Source of the DNA: Blasia pusilla
Taxonomy: Eukaryota; Marchantiophyta; Marchantiopsida; Blasiales
NCBI GenBank assembly: GCA_050084515.1
Contig: CM114272.1
Span: 42,284,001-42,348,000 of the forward strand
Reading direction: 5' to 3'
Length of the DNA: 64,000 nt
Shown here in pieces: positions 13,543-23,602 of the stretch; position 1 is the first letter of the stretch; each line of letters begins with the position of its first letter. The notes beneath the pieces are model-generated. The model saw only the letters and a list, made by a program, of their open reading frames with translations, did not search any database and had not been told where the DNA came from. The position numbers and the translations under genes were made by a program.

Positions 13543-14373
13543 ATGATGAAGAGGACGTCGCATCCATGCAGATCTTGCTCGTGGACAATAATGCGCTTGG
13601 CCTTATTAACATGGCTACAGCATACGCCCGTGACAGTTGCGAAAGCACCAGACACCAACAACTGCGCGACGTGCTACAGTCCCTGCGGCTCTAACAATGC
13701 TCTGGCCGTGGGGGATGGAATAACTGTGGGAATGGCCCTGATCGGAGACTCCTCGCTCTGGTACAATTCTTCCGACGCCAGGCTCAATCAACTCTCTCCC
13801 TGCGGTCCCGACCTCCTTCCCAAGCTCTCAGCAGGATTTGTCGCACTTTACCGCCCACAAGTTGACCAACTCAGCTTTTTCAACATCAACAACAACAGTC
13901 TTCTGGCGGTGTCCACGGCGCTGGCGAACACCGTGAGTATGGTGCTCTTTGCGCAGGCCTTGAATACGACGCTCATGACAGTGCCGCGGTCTTTCGTGAG
14001 CCCATTCGGAACGGTATCCTCTCTCACCTTGGTCATGAACTTCGAGAAGGGAGTGTTGCAAAACATGACATGGAAGGACGACGACTGCTCCACCTGCGGA
14101 ACAGGCAGCGCCTTGTGCCTGGACAACAATTGTATCTACCCCGCGGAAAATTGCGCTTCCCCGAATGCAACTCTGGATCCCTTATGCACCTTCGGGGTGA
14201 ATCTCGCCTTTGCTGGAACCGACCGAAACAAAATTGGAATGAGCTCATGGTACCAAGTTGCGAACACGGAGAAATTCTCCCTCACGGACATTTACATCAA
14301 AACCAAGGGCAGTATCGAGGGCAGCATCAACGCCATCGGGAACGCAGTCGATAGCTCTCCTCCTACTGGATAA
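13543..14373 (+). CDS. Expp1-like secreted cysteine-rich protein
   Basis: An intact 276-residue frame from Met at 13543; the frame is open upstream to 13384, so an earlier start or a 5' exon is possible. Residues after the chosen start include a mildly hydrophobic stretch ('IMRLALLTW') followed by 'PVTVAKA', a possible weak signal peptide. The mature part has many cysteines (CATCYSPCG, CGPD, DDCSTC, CLDNNC, CAS..PLC) and several N-glycosylation sequons (NSS, NTT, NMT, NAT), fitting passage through the secretory pathway. The C-terminal half matches my memory of plant Expp1 proteins (Arabidopsis At3g44150-type): 'FGTVSSLTLVMNFEKG', 'WKDDDCSTC', 'FAFAGTD'-like 'LAFAGTDRNK', 'SSWYQV', then a short Leu/Ile-rich end. 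Biochemical function is unknown. It is the only well-preserved host-like gene in the window and is unlike its neighbours in lacking stops. The main alternative start is the internal Met at 13591. Confidence 0.7.
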   Translation: MMKRTSHPCRSCSWTIMRLALLTWLQHTPVTVAKAPDTNNCATCYSPCGSNNALAVGDGITVGMALIGDSSLWYNSSDARLNQLSPCGPDLLPKLSAGFVALYRPQVDQLSFFNINNNSLLAVSTALANTVSMVLFAQALNTTLMTVPRSFVSPFGTVSSLTLVMNFEKGVLQNMTWKDDDCSTCGTGSALCLDNNCIYPAENCASPNATLDPLCTFGVNLAFAGTDRNKIGMSSWYQVANTEKFSLTDIYIKTKGSIEGSINAIGNAVDSSPPTG

Positions 14374-15127
14374 AACTCTCTCGGATCTGGGCATTTTTTC
14401 GAATAAGAAAAATCTGCGATCTTCAAGTTTTAGCAGATGAGTCAAGCTCAGCAGCAGCAGCGCTAGCAACCAGTTTAGAATCGGTGGTCGGATGTGTAAA
14501 TAGAATTTGCAATGCCTGGAATTGAAGCTAGCCGCACCGAGTTTCAAATCGGAAGTTGGATATGGCAATTGAAATCATCCCAAGAAGTGGAGCGGCACCG
14601 AGTTTCGAATTGGAAGTTGGATGTGGAATGATCATCGACCCAAGAATTGAACCGGCGGTTTCGAAATCGGCGTCCTACTAAGAACTAGAGCGAGAACGAG
14701 CTTTGAGTCCAGTTTTGAATTGTTGGATGCTTCGTGCTGAGAATTGGAGTGGCGTCCAGTTTCGGAATGTTCCGACTGAAATCGCCATGCTAAGACCTGC
14801 AGCGTAGCGAGTTTCGAATCGGCATTTCGAAACTTCGATTGACATTGGCGAGCCAAGAAATGGCGCGTTCTTGACGCGATCCCGGAGCTCTCGATGCTCT
14901 CTTTCCCCTCGATACATCGGACCTTGGGTTCATAATTCCATGCCATTGGAAACTAATCCAACTACCTCAAATGGGAACGACTGATTTTACTTCCATCCTA
15001 ACAGTTTTTGTTAATGTTAGGTTTAATAATTCAAATTTTTTTCTTGGTTGAGATTAGAGTATTTTTCCTAGTTGCCAAATCAAGAAGTGAGGTGCAGGTG
15101 AGTGCGATGCACGGGTTTAATGACATT
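14374..15127. other. 3' flank with short degenerate repeats
   Basis: No gene is supported. Between about 14520 and 14665, and again near 14815, a motif like 'gccgcaccgagtttcgaatc' followed by 'ggaagttggat' recurs with a spacing of roughly 65 bp. The sequence becomes AT-rich after 14990 up to the retrotransposon. Confidence 0.5.
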
Positions 15128-15597
15128 TTTTTATGAGTGTCGTGATCCTTCCTAGATGGGTAGATCGGTGATAAGTATGATGTGCTAGTAGAGGCCATTC
15201 CTTATGTAGGACCGTAATGACTTGGTAGAGATGCGGTTCCATACAAAGGGTTGGGGGTTACTCAGTTGGGGGTGACTTTCCCAGTAGGACCCGCTCTTAG
15301 GTTGGAGGATATAATGTGGAGTGCACTCAAAGAACAGTCAGTTCTTTGAGTTGAGCCTGTTACGTTGGGAGTTAGCCTTGGTAGTGAGTAGAGCTCTTGG
15401 CTATGGTGTTTCCCGCAAGCTTCGACCTAGATTCTCCCATCGTGGAGTGGGTTTGGTTTGATTGTATGTGATTGTATACGTGTTTTATGACAGTAGGTTT
15501 CACACGGATTTCACTCAAAGAACTGCAGTAGATCGATGGTAGCTTCGATTGTAGATCAGTAGGATCTGGTTAGGGCTGATTGTGTACTCAACCGTGG
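15128..15597 (+). repeat. 5' LTR, 5'-truncated
   Basis: From 'tgtgctagtagaggccattc' at about 15180 to 'gctgattgtgtact' near 15590 it matches 24439-24840 almost base for base. The shared part includes the hairpin 'caaagaacagtcagttctttg' region and the 'cactcaaagaactgcagtag' end. The first about 105 bp of the 3' LTR (24297-24401) have no counterpart here, so the 5' end is missing or replaced. Exact borders are uncertain by some tens of bases. Confidence 0.8.
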
Positions 15598-16984
15598 ATG
15601 TTCGTGGCTTGTGGCCTATGTTGGAGGTGTGAATCTGTTGCGTGGTTGGTTGGGAAAGAAGCGCCTTGCTGAGAGCTTTCCAACGCGCTTTAGATCGCCG
15701 GATTTCGTCAAGGGAGTTCGAAGTTATCAAGGATTGAATATTCTGGTTTGTGTTCGACGGTTTTCTGATGTGGAGAACTTGGAGTGCGGAAGCTCTATTG
15801 AAGTTCATCCAGATCGGGAAAGAGGTTCTTGCTGCTACTTGTATTGTGATCTCATGTGAATCTATCTGCTCGAGTGTGTGGAGCGTTGCGGATTTCTGCG
15901 TGCATGAAACTTGGCGGAAGCACTGTCGGATTTACGATTCTGGAGGTGTATGGACAGCAAGTTTGTCTGATTTTTAGCTCGGAGTACAGAGCTCGGTTGT
16001 AGGTGATTTTTTGTGGAGATATAGCTATGGTGATCAATTGAATTCTGGTCGAAACAGATTCGATTTCAGTCACGGATTTGTGAAGTAATTTCTGATCGAA
16101 ATTACGCGGACTAGCTCAAGGTCTAGCTATGGTGGACAGCGGATCGGAGGGGCTGGTTGGTTGGTGACTCGTTCATTGTTGGAGACGCCTATCCCGTTGG
16201 GGGCGCCCTGGTTGGGCCTCTCTCCATAGTGAAGCATGGCGATAGAGGCTTCGAGGCAACTCGTGGTAGATCGGGGCGAGTGGGCGTGAAAGGCGGAGCA
16301 AGGAGCAAGGAGCAAGGAGCAAGCAAGCTTGCTTGCTTGGGCGTGAGGCAATTTTTGCAGGATTTGGGATTTGAGTTTTGCATAACTGGTCACCCATCTT
16401 TGGGCTATTCTGCCTGGAGGACGCTTAACTGCTGAGTTCTTAACTATGCCAGTGTACACACTGTTGTAGCTCATTTGGTGCTGTTCGGAGATGTGTTAGG
16501 CACTTTATGCATCTCAGGTTTTTGGTTGATGTACCTCTAGCGCATAGTACGATGTAGCCTCTCCATGCAAGTGATATTTTCAGGTGCTGCGAGTTCGACT
16601 AGCACGTCATCGACCCGCGTCGGAGTAGCTATTGCGTTAGAATTGTGTGGTGGGTTTTGTGGATTCAGGGGGCACCACGTTTGGTGGATTATGTTACCTT
16701 GAATTCCATTTGCGATTGGAGGGTTGTCGTTGGACTTCCTGTGTTTGGATCCCCTCCATCGGTGCTTCTTGCTTGCGCGCCCATTGTTAGGGTTGACGCT
16801 GATTTCCAGAGTAGTGTTACTCCTGTGTGCTACTGATAGTGAGGCTGGAGTGATGACCAGTAGACCGTGGGAGGCTTCTTGTGATGATGAGAGGTTAGGT
16901 TGCCTACACCCATAGCTAGTAGAGCTACACTAGTAGAGCGACATCGACGTCACTTGGTAATTTGGTGGTGGTGCGGCATCGGCA
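15598..16984 (+). other. Untranslated leader of copy 1
   Basis: About 1.4 kb between the 5' LTR and the first recognisable gag frame. No long conserved frame is visible. It contains a small palindrome 'caagcaagcttgcttg' near 16320, preceded by 'aaggagc' repeats. A tRNA primer-binding site was not convincingly identified next to the LTR. Confidence 0.5.
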
Positions 16985-17908
16985 TTGGTCATCACGGAGC
17001 TGTCGGGTGGTCTGGTTGGGGACCGTGGTGCGGACAGTGGTGGTTTTACACGGAGTGGATTTAGGTATCGGCTATCTTTTCCACTTCCGACGGTTGATGA
17101 CGAGGAGGACGAGGGTGTTCCAAACACCGAGTCTTCTACGTTGTTATCGAGTGTTGCAGCTCCATTGATTTGGGACATGGACGGTGGATATGGGGCCATG
17201 AAGGGCCCACGACGATACTCAGGTGCAGTGGGTACCATTGAGTTGGAGGACTTCATGCAGGAGTTTGATACGTGGTGTGATATGCGGATGTTATGAACGC
17301 ACGTTGTTTACACCCTTCTTGGCTTGGAAGGGGTTGTTTCAAAGACTTGGAAGGACCACCCATGGATGATTACCATGAGTTTAGGAAGGACCATGTTCTT
17401 TGAGATTGAGGCATGGAGACAATATTGGTCTCCAGGCTATGTGTCTATCATCCATGGTGGTATTGGTAGTAGTGCTCCTACTATGCCAGCCAGCCCGACG
17501 TTGAGTGGTACGAGTACGAGCCGGAGTGGGGGTACTAGTGGAGGTACTAGTGGAGGTACTAGTGCCCCACCATCGTTCAGCCCGGTTGCAGAGTTCTTCA
17601 AGAGATTGAAGAAGAACTATCGAGGAGTGAAGACGGAGAAGTTGAGGAATCTTCAGGACTTTGAGCGAAAGACTGGTGAGAGTCTTCGTGAGGCATACAC
17701 TCGTATCGACGCTGATTTCGATTACCAGGGTGTGGCGAGGATCAGCGATCGATTTTGGTATGGGATCTTGGACAGAGATTTGCGCCGTAGGGTACGTGAT
17801 GCTACTCTTATGAGTGATGATTCACCCACATTGACCCATGTGTTTGCTTTATCTGAGAAGATTGAGCTTAACATGGTGAAGGAGAGAGTGGTGACATCCG
17901 CATTGTGA
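16985..17908 (+). pseudogene. gag, capsid region (frameshifted)
   Basis: Two frames carry gag-like sequence. The first (16985-17296) ends 'IELEDFMQEFDTWCDM' before a stop. The second (17324-17908) contains a low-complexity GGTSGGTS linker, then 'FFKRLKKNYRGVKTEKL', 'LQDFERKTGESLREAYTRI' and 'LDRDLRRRV'. The latter follow the pattern of retrotransposon capsid proteins (L..F.R..GESLREAY.RI). The product would form the particle that packages element RNA. The frame change and stop between the two parts show decay. Confidence 0.7.
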
Positions 17909-18047
17909 GGGGATACAACTACTACTTTCGTGTTGATCGCACGCCCACCTCACGATCTCGTAGTAGTGGTGGTGGTAGTAGTAGTGGGAGTCGTGGGGGG
18001 TACACACGACCTCGATCAAGTCCTAGAGGGACACTTGCGAGAGACCA

Positions 18048-18609
18048 TTGCCTTCATTTGCTGCCTTGCAGCAAGGACGATCATGTTGGACATGTGGAGG
18101 TGATCATGTTAGGAAGTTTTGTCCCCAAGAGGATGGGAGACGGACTTTGGAGGATGGGCCTCAGTCGGCCCCAACTCAGTGTGATCATTGCGGGAGACCA
18201 GGTCATCCTCGAGAGCGTTGCTTTGATCTTCATCCAGAGTTGAGATCAGGCCGCGGCCGTGGTGGAGTAGCTCTGAGAGGCCGAGGTGGTAGAGGTGGTA
18301 GGGGTGGTAGAGGTGGACCAATGGTTGGAGAGCCTACGATGGCTACCCCTACCACTACGACAGAGTCAGCTATGGCTGCCAGGATTGAGCAGATTGGAGC
18401 AGAAGTTGGCTACTATGGCTGGTATCCAGCATAGATCAGGTTCGGGAGCAGGAGCTTCCACCTCTTATGGAGGGGATGATCTCTCTTATATGGCGAGTGC
18501 AGCACAGGTTGAGGCATCAGCTGCACTTACGAGAGGAGCCACTCGAGCGTCAGAGCCACGTGGTGCTACTGTGGAGTTGGACCCACAGAGGGGTGAGGCT
18601 GGGAGGTAG
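18048..18609 (+). pseudogene. gag C-terminus: two zinc knuckles and RGG tail
   Basis: The frame from 18048 holds 'CWTCGGDHVRKFC', a knuckle one residue short of the CX2CX4HX4C consensus, and then the canonical 'CDHCGRPGHPRERC'. A Gly/Arg-rich run (RGRGGRGGRGGRGG-like) follows, typical of RNA-binding nucleocapsid tails. The reading then moves to another frame (to 18609). The second knuckle is conserved in copy 2 at 55542-55592. It would bind element RNA during packaging. Confidence 0.78.
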
Positions 18610-18752
18610 GCTAGGCTTCCTTAGTCATTCTTGTTGTCTGAGGTGCTTAGGACTCCATCCATGGTTCCTACGCAGCCTATTGAGCCGACAGTGGGGACTG
18701 AGGCATCTACATCGCGTGTAGTAGACACGGATGCAAAGATCGAGGCAAAAGA

Positions 18753-20222
18753 TTGCGGATGGCAACTTCAGTGTTGGGATCCCCATTGTTTTCGGCCACG
18801 GAGCTGATAGCTTTAGGAGTTGACTTAGCTCCTGTATTTCAGCTAGCAGCCACATTATGTGAACGTGGGGGTGTTACTGTTACACGTGTTGAGGTGGATG
18901 AGGATGTTGCGGTGGAGCGACCCTCTATGTCATGTGTAGCATTGAGTACCAGTGCTACTTGGCAGGTAGCAGCGGCAAAGATGGATGCATTACCAGCCCG
19001 GCCAGCCATTGATCGTGAGAGGCTTACACCTTGTGTATGTATGTTGGACAATCGGAGTGGGATCTTCCGATTGGTGAGTCCTACAGGACAGGTGTATAGA
19101 CCAGATAGAGTCTTGTTAGACTTTGGTGCCCAACCTTTGATGTTGGGAAAGGCGGCATGTATTGGTTTGGGTATTCGGAGGTCAGAGCTTGAGCCTTGCC
19201 CATTCCAGATTCAAACATCACTTGGAGAAGCCAATGATAGGTCTCAATTCATGACACGGGAGAAGTTTTCTGTACAGTTGAGACTAGATCATGCGACTGA
19301 TAGCTCCCGGTTGGGAGTATCTACGGTAGTCACATCAGCCGAGTCGTATGATGTACTAGTTGGGGGAGCAGTATTGTACCCGATGGGTTTTCAGATGGAT
19401 TACTGGACTAAGACAACGTCTTACAGACCTAGTTGGCAGTCCGGGGATGGACGTATGAGCCAAGTTCCTGTGAGATTTATTTCTGGGGCTCGACCAAGAG
19501 GGTCTTCCCCAACAGTGTTAGCATCTGTGGCTGGTTTAAGTGGAGTAGTCACTTGGCCTGGAGACTTTTTGGAGGGTAATGTTTCTGCTATGGATTCTCC
19601 TGCGCATGAGGAGGTAGAGGAGGTCCCTATTTTTGCAGCAGTGGCATCCTCATCGTTGGATGTGCCACTTTGGAGTTCAGGCGGTGCACTACGGCAGGAG
19701 GCTTGGTGTGAGGCTATTATACCTCACGAGGAAGAGGAGGCCCCACGGCGGACTCCTACTTCTGGTCCAGTTGGGTTATCCTCTTTGGATACTACACCCA
19801 TTGTATGGCAGTATCCGCCGGAGGGCATTTGTGTGTTAGATCTCTTTGGTGGGATTAGCACTGGTTTGGCTGTAGTGTTGCAGGCCGGTATTCTTGTGCG
19901 GAGATACGTGTATGTGGAGCGAGATGAGACGGCCCAGAGAGTCTCATCCCGACATATTGGTCAATTGATGCGGAGATATCCTGAGTTGTTGTCGCCATCA
20001 GCTATTCGTGGGTACCAGCGTGCTTTACCATCACACATTGCATTGTTGGGGGCACAGGACCTTGAGAGGGTTGATCCTGTGGATTTGGTGATTGCTGGAT
20101 GGCCATATCAGGGTCATACACGTGCTGGTCGTGGTGAGGGATTACATGACCCTAGGTCTCGATTGTTTTGGGAGATGTTACGGGTGTTACGACATCTTCA
20201 GTTCATCGCACACGTGCTCTAG
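18753..20222 (+). CDS. Aspartic protease and N-terminal half of cytosine methyltransferase
   Basis: A 489-codon open frame. Residues about 100-245 form a retropepsin-like protease: 'RVLLDFGAQPLMLGKAACIG' at 119-138, then 'VVTSAESYDVLVGGAVLYP'. The active-site DSG seen in copy 2 is DFG here (residues 123-125), so activity is doubtful. Residues about 355-489 begin a class I SAM-dependent cytosine methyltransferase: motif I 'VLDLFGGISTG' (360-370), motif II 'YVERDE' (387-392), motif IV 'VIAGWPYQGHTRAGRGEGL' (446-464) and 'DPRSRLFWEMLRVLRHL'. The catalytic Cys of the usual Pro-Cys is Tyr (residue 452, codon at 20106). A frameshift near 20205 moves the rest to the next frame. The residues between 245 and 355 form an acidic linker. 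Confidence 0.85.
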   Translation: MRMATSVLGSPLFSATELIALGVDLAPVFQLAATLCERGGVTVTRVEVDEDVAVERPSMSCVALSTSATWQVAAAKMDALPARPAIDRERLTPCVCMLDNRSGIFRLVSPTGQVYRPDRVLLDFGAQPLMLGKAACIGLGIRRSELEPCPFQIQTSLGEANDRSQFMTREKFSVQLRLDHATDSSRLGVSTVVTSAESYDVLVGGAVLYPMGFQMDYWTKTTSYRPSWQSGDGRMSQVPVRFISGARPRGSSPTVLASVAGLSGVVTWPGDFLEGNVSAMDSPAHEEVEEVPIFAAVASSSLDVPLWSSGGALRQEAWCEAIIPHEEEEAPRRTPTSGPVGLSSLDTTPIVWQYPPEGICVLDLFGGISTGLAVVLQAGILVRRYVYVERDETAQRVSSRHIGQLMRRYPELLSPSAIRGYQRALPSHIALLGAQDLERVDPVDLVIAGWPYQGHTRAGRGEGLHDPRSRLFWEMLRVLRHLQFIAHVL

Positions 20223-20863
20223 CTTACATTCTGGAGAATGTTCCATTGTTGGGTGACACTCGGACCCGGATGATGGCAAGTGTTCATGAGGTGCGGTCTT
20301 GGATTGGACCAGCGGTGTTGTTGGATGCAACGCGAGTTGGCTCGCGTGCACATCGTCCACGCTTGTGGTGGAAAAACTTGTTGCCTAGGGAGGTTCTACG
20401 TCGAGCATATGATGCGGTCTGGCGGGATCCTCGCCTTACAAAGTGGATAGTATCTTGATATCTTTGGCGACTTTCTCAAGTGGTGAGGGTTATTGATCGG
20501 TCACCCATGGCAGTGGTGAACCGTGTGGGCCAGCCTAGGATGGCACTACCCACATTTGTGAGTTTTCCCTCGTCACATGCCTACAGGGAAGGTGGTCCGG
20601 GGCTTGTATGCGATTCTCATGTGCGACAGTTGGTGGAGCCTAACGCTGATGAGAGAGAGCGTGCGATGGGATTTGCTACTGGTGTGACAGCGGTTGCTTC
20701 TATTTCTGAGGCTTCACGACGTCATGTGTTGGGTCAGGCCATGGACCTGAATTGTTTGACTTGGATTTTGAGTCTTGGTATGGCCGAGCAGCGTCGACTT
20801 CGGACTATGTCTGTGGGTCTTCCACCCCTTGTAATGAGCTCGATGGCTACCGGGGGACGGTAG
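20168..20863 (+). pseudogene. C-terminal half of the methyltransferase
   Basis: The domain continues in another frame with motif VI 'YILENVPLLGD' (about 20223-20255), then 'VLLDATRVGSRAHRPRLWW', corresponding to motif VIII. The AHR-R--W pattern is like DNMT3 proteins (AHRARYFWGN) rather than bacterial Dcm. One in-frame TGA at 20456 interrupts. After it comes 'PNADERERAMGFATGVTAV' and 'LGQAMDLNCLTWIL', matching motifs IX-X. With motifs I-IV upstream, a complete methyltransferase fold can be recognised. The motif order I, IV, VI, VIII, X is unpermuted, unlike plant DRM2. In the cell it would act on chromosomal or element DNA in the nucleus. Confidence 0.8.
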
Positions 20864-21059
20864 AGACATCGGCCGGGGCAAGAGAGAGTAGTATTTTGCA
20901 TCCTTGGAGTAAATGGGATGTAATGGCTGGGCATGTGGAGTTGGTTGCTCATGTTGGTGGAGGAGTTATTTGCTCAGATGATGGTGTAGCTAAGGGTGTA
21001 CCATCTTGTGAGGGGGTTGCGTAGCAGCCAATGGCATCGTCCTCTCCCTCTAGTGTGCC

Positions 21060-21935
21060 AGTGGAGGAGACTTGGGAGCCATTACTTGGGCCCAAGCTTA
21101 CGGGAGGTGAGAAACGACGCTTGACATAGTTCCTACGTGCTTATAGGAGTTGTTTTGCCTTTAGCATGAAGGAGTTGGGTTCTGGTTGGACCGGTATACG
21201 GATTGATTTGGCTAGTGATACGCCAATCTTGGTCGTCCCTACCGATATAGTGATATGGAGAGGACTTGATTGAGTAGGACGTTGGACCTTTTGGAGGCTG
21301 GATTAGTGGAGTTGTCGCATGGAGAGTATGCATCAGCCACTGTCATGCCTGCTAAAAAGGATATGCATGGCAACTACACGGATAGGCGGATGTGTGGAGA
21401 TTACCGTCCTATCAATTGGCAAACCAAGGCCGATAGGTATGCCATGCCTACACCTGAGGAGATCTTTGATGTGGTGGGACAGCAAAGATTTTCAGTATTT
21501 TTGATCTTGGGCAGATACCATCAATTGCCGATTCGGGAGAGTGAGAAGGCCAAGACAGCATTTTGGGGTGTCAACTCTCATGGCAAGGATTGTTTGTACC
21601 AGTGGAAATTCTTACCCTTTGGGTTGAAGAATGCACCTGCCGAGTTTCAAAGAGTGATGGACAGGATCCTAGCAGGGTTGGATTTTGTTCGGTGTTACAT
21701 TGATGATATCTTGGTATTCAGTAACACGGTGGAGGAGCATCAGATACATTTGCAGATGGTGTTTGAGCGGTTGAAAGCTCATGGTCTACGTTTGCATCCA
21801 AGAAAGTGTAAGTTCTTCCATGAGGATGTTGAGTACTTGGGTCATGTGATCTATCCAAGTGGTTTGGGAGTTCAGCAAGCAAAGGTGGAGGCTATTGCAC
21901 TTATTCCGCGTCCGGTAGATGTGAGTAGAGTTTGA
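21060..21935 (+). pseudogene. Reverse transcriptase domain
   Basis: N-terminal 'FAFSMKELGSG' (near 21155) precedes a TAG- and TGA-broken stretch. The main frame 21270-21935 then gives 'MCGDYRPINWQTKADRYAMP', 'TPEEIFDVVG', 'QWKFLPFGLKNAPAEFQRVM', the active-site 'YIDDILVFS' (residues 143-151), and 'KCKFFHEDVEYLGHVI'. These are standard Ty3/gypsy RT motifs. The motif A catalytic Asp is lost: 'FSVFLILGRYHQLPI' stands where F-D-L-x-x-GYHQ is expected, apparently through two nearby compensating indels. The frame ends in TGA directly after 'DVSRV', at the same place as in copy 2. Confidence 0.88.
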
Positions 21936-21941
21936 GCATTC

Positions 21942-22410
21942 ATGGGATTGGCGAACTACTATCGGAGGTATGTGAAAGGATTTAGTGCTATGGCAAAGCC
22001 TTTGAACCAATTGCTGAAATCAGATCAAGAGTGGCACTGGGGAGATGATCGGGAGAGAGCTTTGTGGAGCTTAAGGCCAGTTGGTGGCGGCGCCTATCTT
22101 GAGGAGACCTATCGAGGGCGCCCATTTGATTACACACGATTGGAGTAGGTTGGGACTTGAGCGGTATTGACACAACATGATGATGAGCACATGGAGTTTG
22201 TGGTGGCCTATGCAAGTCGTTCGAATAATGCAGCGGAGTCGCGCTATAGTTCATATGAGGGAGAGTGCTTGGCAGTAGTGTGGGCTGTGGCACACTTTAG
22301 GTGTTACTTGTTTGGCACCCAGTTTACCCTTGTTACCGATCACCAACCGCTCAAGTGGTTGATGGAGTCGGACGAGCTTACAGGGAAGCTTGCACGGTAG
22401 GCTCTTATCT
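21942..22410 (+). pseudogene. RT connection and RNase H domain
   Basis: 'FMGLANYYRRYVKGFSAMAK' and 'PLNQLLK' are the usual RT thumb/connection sequence. After a frame change near 22060-22140 the RNase H part reads 'EFVVAYASRSNNAAESRYSS', 'YEGECLAVVWAVAHFRCYL' and 'TLVTDHQPLKWLMES', containing the E and D of the RNase H active site. A TAG at about 22398 replaces the expected Trp codon in 'LARWAL'. It would degrade the RNA strand during cDNA synthesis. Confidence 0.82.
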
Positions 22411-22554
22411 TTCTGTATATGACTTCCAGGTGGTACATAGACCTGGAGTTGCCAACCTTGATCTTTGATGGGTTGAGTAGGAACCCATGTACTAGCCAAG
22501 AGGATACAACGGGGCTAGATGGCATGGCGAGGTTGATGAGGAGATGGTGCGAGG

Positions 22555-23420
22555 TTGGCATGCATCCGCCTTTTATGTTGGTTAGGGGTGGACTCTAGTA
22601 TGGAGGACCACATGATATCTTACTCTAGTCGGAGGGTAGATGGCGACCTTGAGATCCTAAGGTTGGAGATGGTGGTACGGATCAGCGTGATATTCATGAT
22701 GATGCATTGGTGTTGGAGTTCCTACGGACCAGTAGGGTGCCAGGCATAGTGAGTGCCAAGGAGCGAGACCGTGTTCTTCAACGTGCTAAGAGGTATTGAT
22801 TGGAGGGAACACATATTCTCCGCGTGTGGGAGGATGGTAGAGTACGAGTAGTGCCACATTTGGCTCAGAGAGAGCGCATTGTGCGAAATGCCCATGAGGA
22901 GTTGGGACATTTTAGGGTAAAGCGTACGTATAGCTTACTCCTTGGCCAGTATTGGTGGCGTGGCATGCATACTCAGGTGCAGCAGTTGGTGTCACGTTGT
23001 ATGGTTTGTGACCGGGTGAGGGCATCATTTAATGCCCCTACACCACAATTACACCCCTTGCCTATTATGGGGTTGGGTTACCGTTGGAGTGTGGACTTTG
23101 CGGGACCGTTACCGTTGACTGTACGACATCATCGATATGTGTTGGTGATGGTGGAGCACTTCTCCAAGTGGATTGAGTTGGTGGCGTTACCGGACAAGGC
23201 GAGTGAGGGAACGGCGTATGCGTTTCTAGATAGAGTGCGTAGTCATTTTGGTGCACCACTGAAGTCTTTGACCGACCCGAGTCTGAGTTTGAGGGTGAGT
23301 TTCAGGTCTTGTGTGACAAGGCGTTGATTGATCATCGGACGTCGTCGAGATCATCCAGGCGGATGGTTTGGCTGAGCGTGTGGTTCAGGCGGTGAAGAGG
23401 GCATTGCGCAAGTATGGCCT
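22555..23420 (+). pseudogene. Integrase: HHCC finger and catalytic core
   Basis: The frame 22800-23327 gives 'HEELGHFRVKRTYSLLLGQY', 'YWWRGMH' and 'CMVCDRVRASFNAP' (HHCC zinc finger, His32/His37/Cys67/Cys70). The core follows with 'WSVDFAGPLP' (first Asp, residue 99), 'VMVEHFSKWIELVALPDKAS' and 'HFGAPLKSLTDP' (second Asp). The Glu-bearing part ('QADGLAERVVQAVKRALR'-like) continues to about 23415 in another frame after a small indel. Upstream sequence from 22555 is the linker from RNase H. It would insert element cDNA into the genome. Confidence 0.85.
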
Positions 23421-23602
23421 CTGAAGGGCATCTTGGAGACTAGGATGTTCGTTGCCATGGTTAGCCATGGGGTATAGGTTCGATCGCCAAGCATCCTTGG
23501 CTTCCTTCTCACCTTATTTTTGTTATATGGCGAGATCCGGACTTGCCAACAAAGCAATTGTCGGGAGTCTAGTGAGGTGGTGAACCTTGATGACCCAGAG
23601 AT

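Noticed and set aside
14033-14568. Antisense and alternate-frame open reading frames over the Expp1-like gene
   Set aside because: Shadows of the real gene; they lack any recognisable domain while the sense frame has conserved cysteine motifs.
15598-15620. tRNA-Met primer-binding site after the 5' LTR
   Set aside because: The sequence does not contain the usual TGGTATCAGAGC-like complement; a different primer or an imprecise LTR border is possible.
16157-16474. Overlapping open frames on both strands
   Set aside because: They lie in the retrotransposon leader; all frames are open because of the 'aaggagc' repeats and the palindrome, and no domain is visible.
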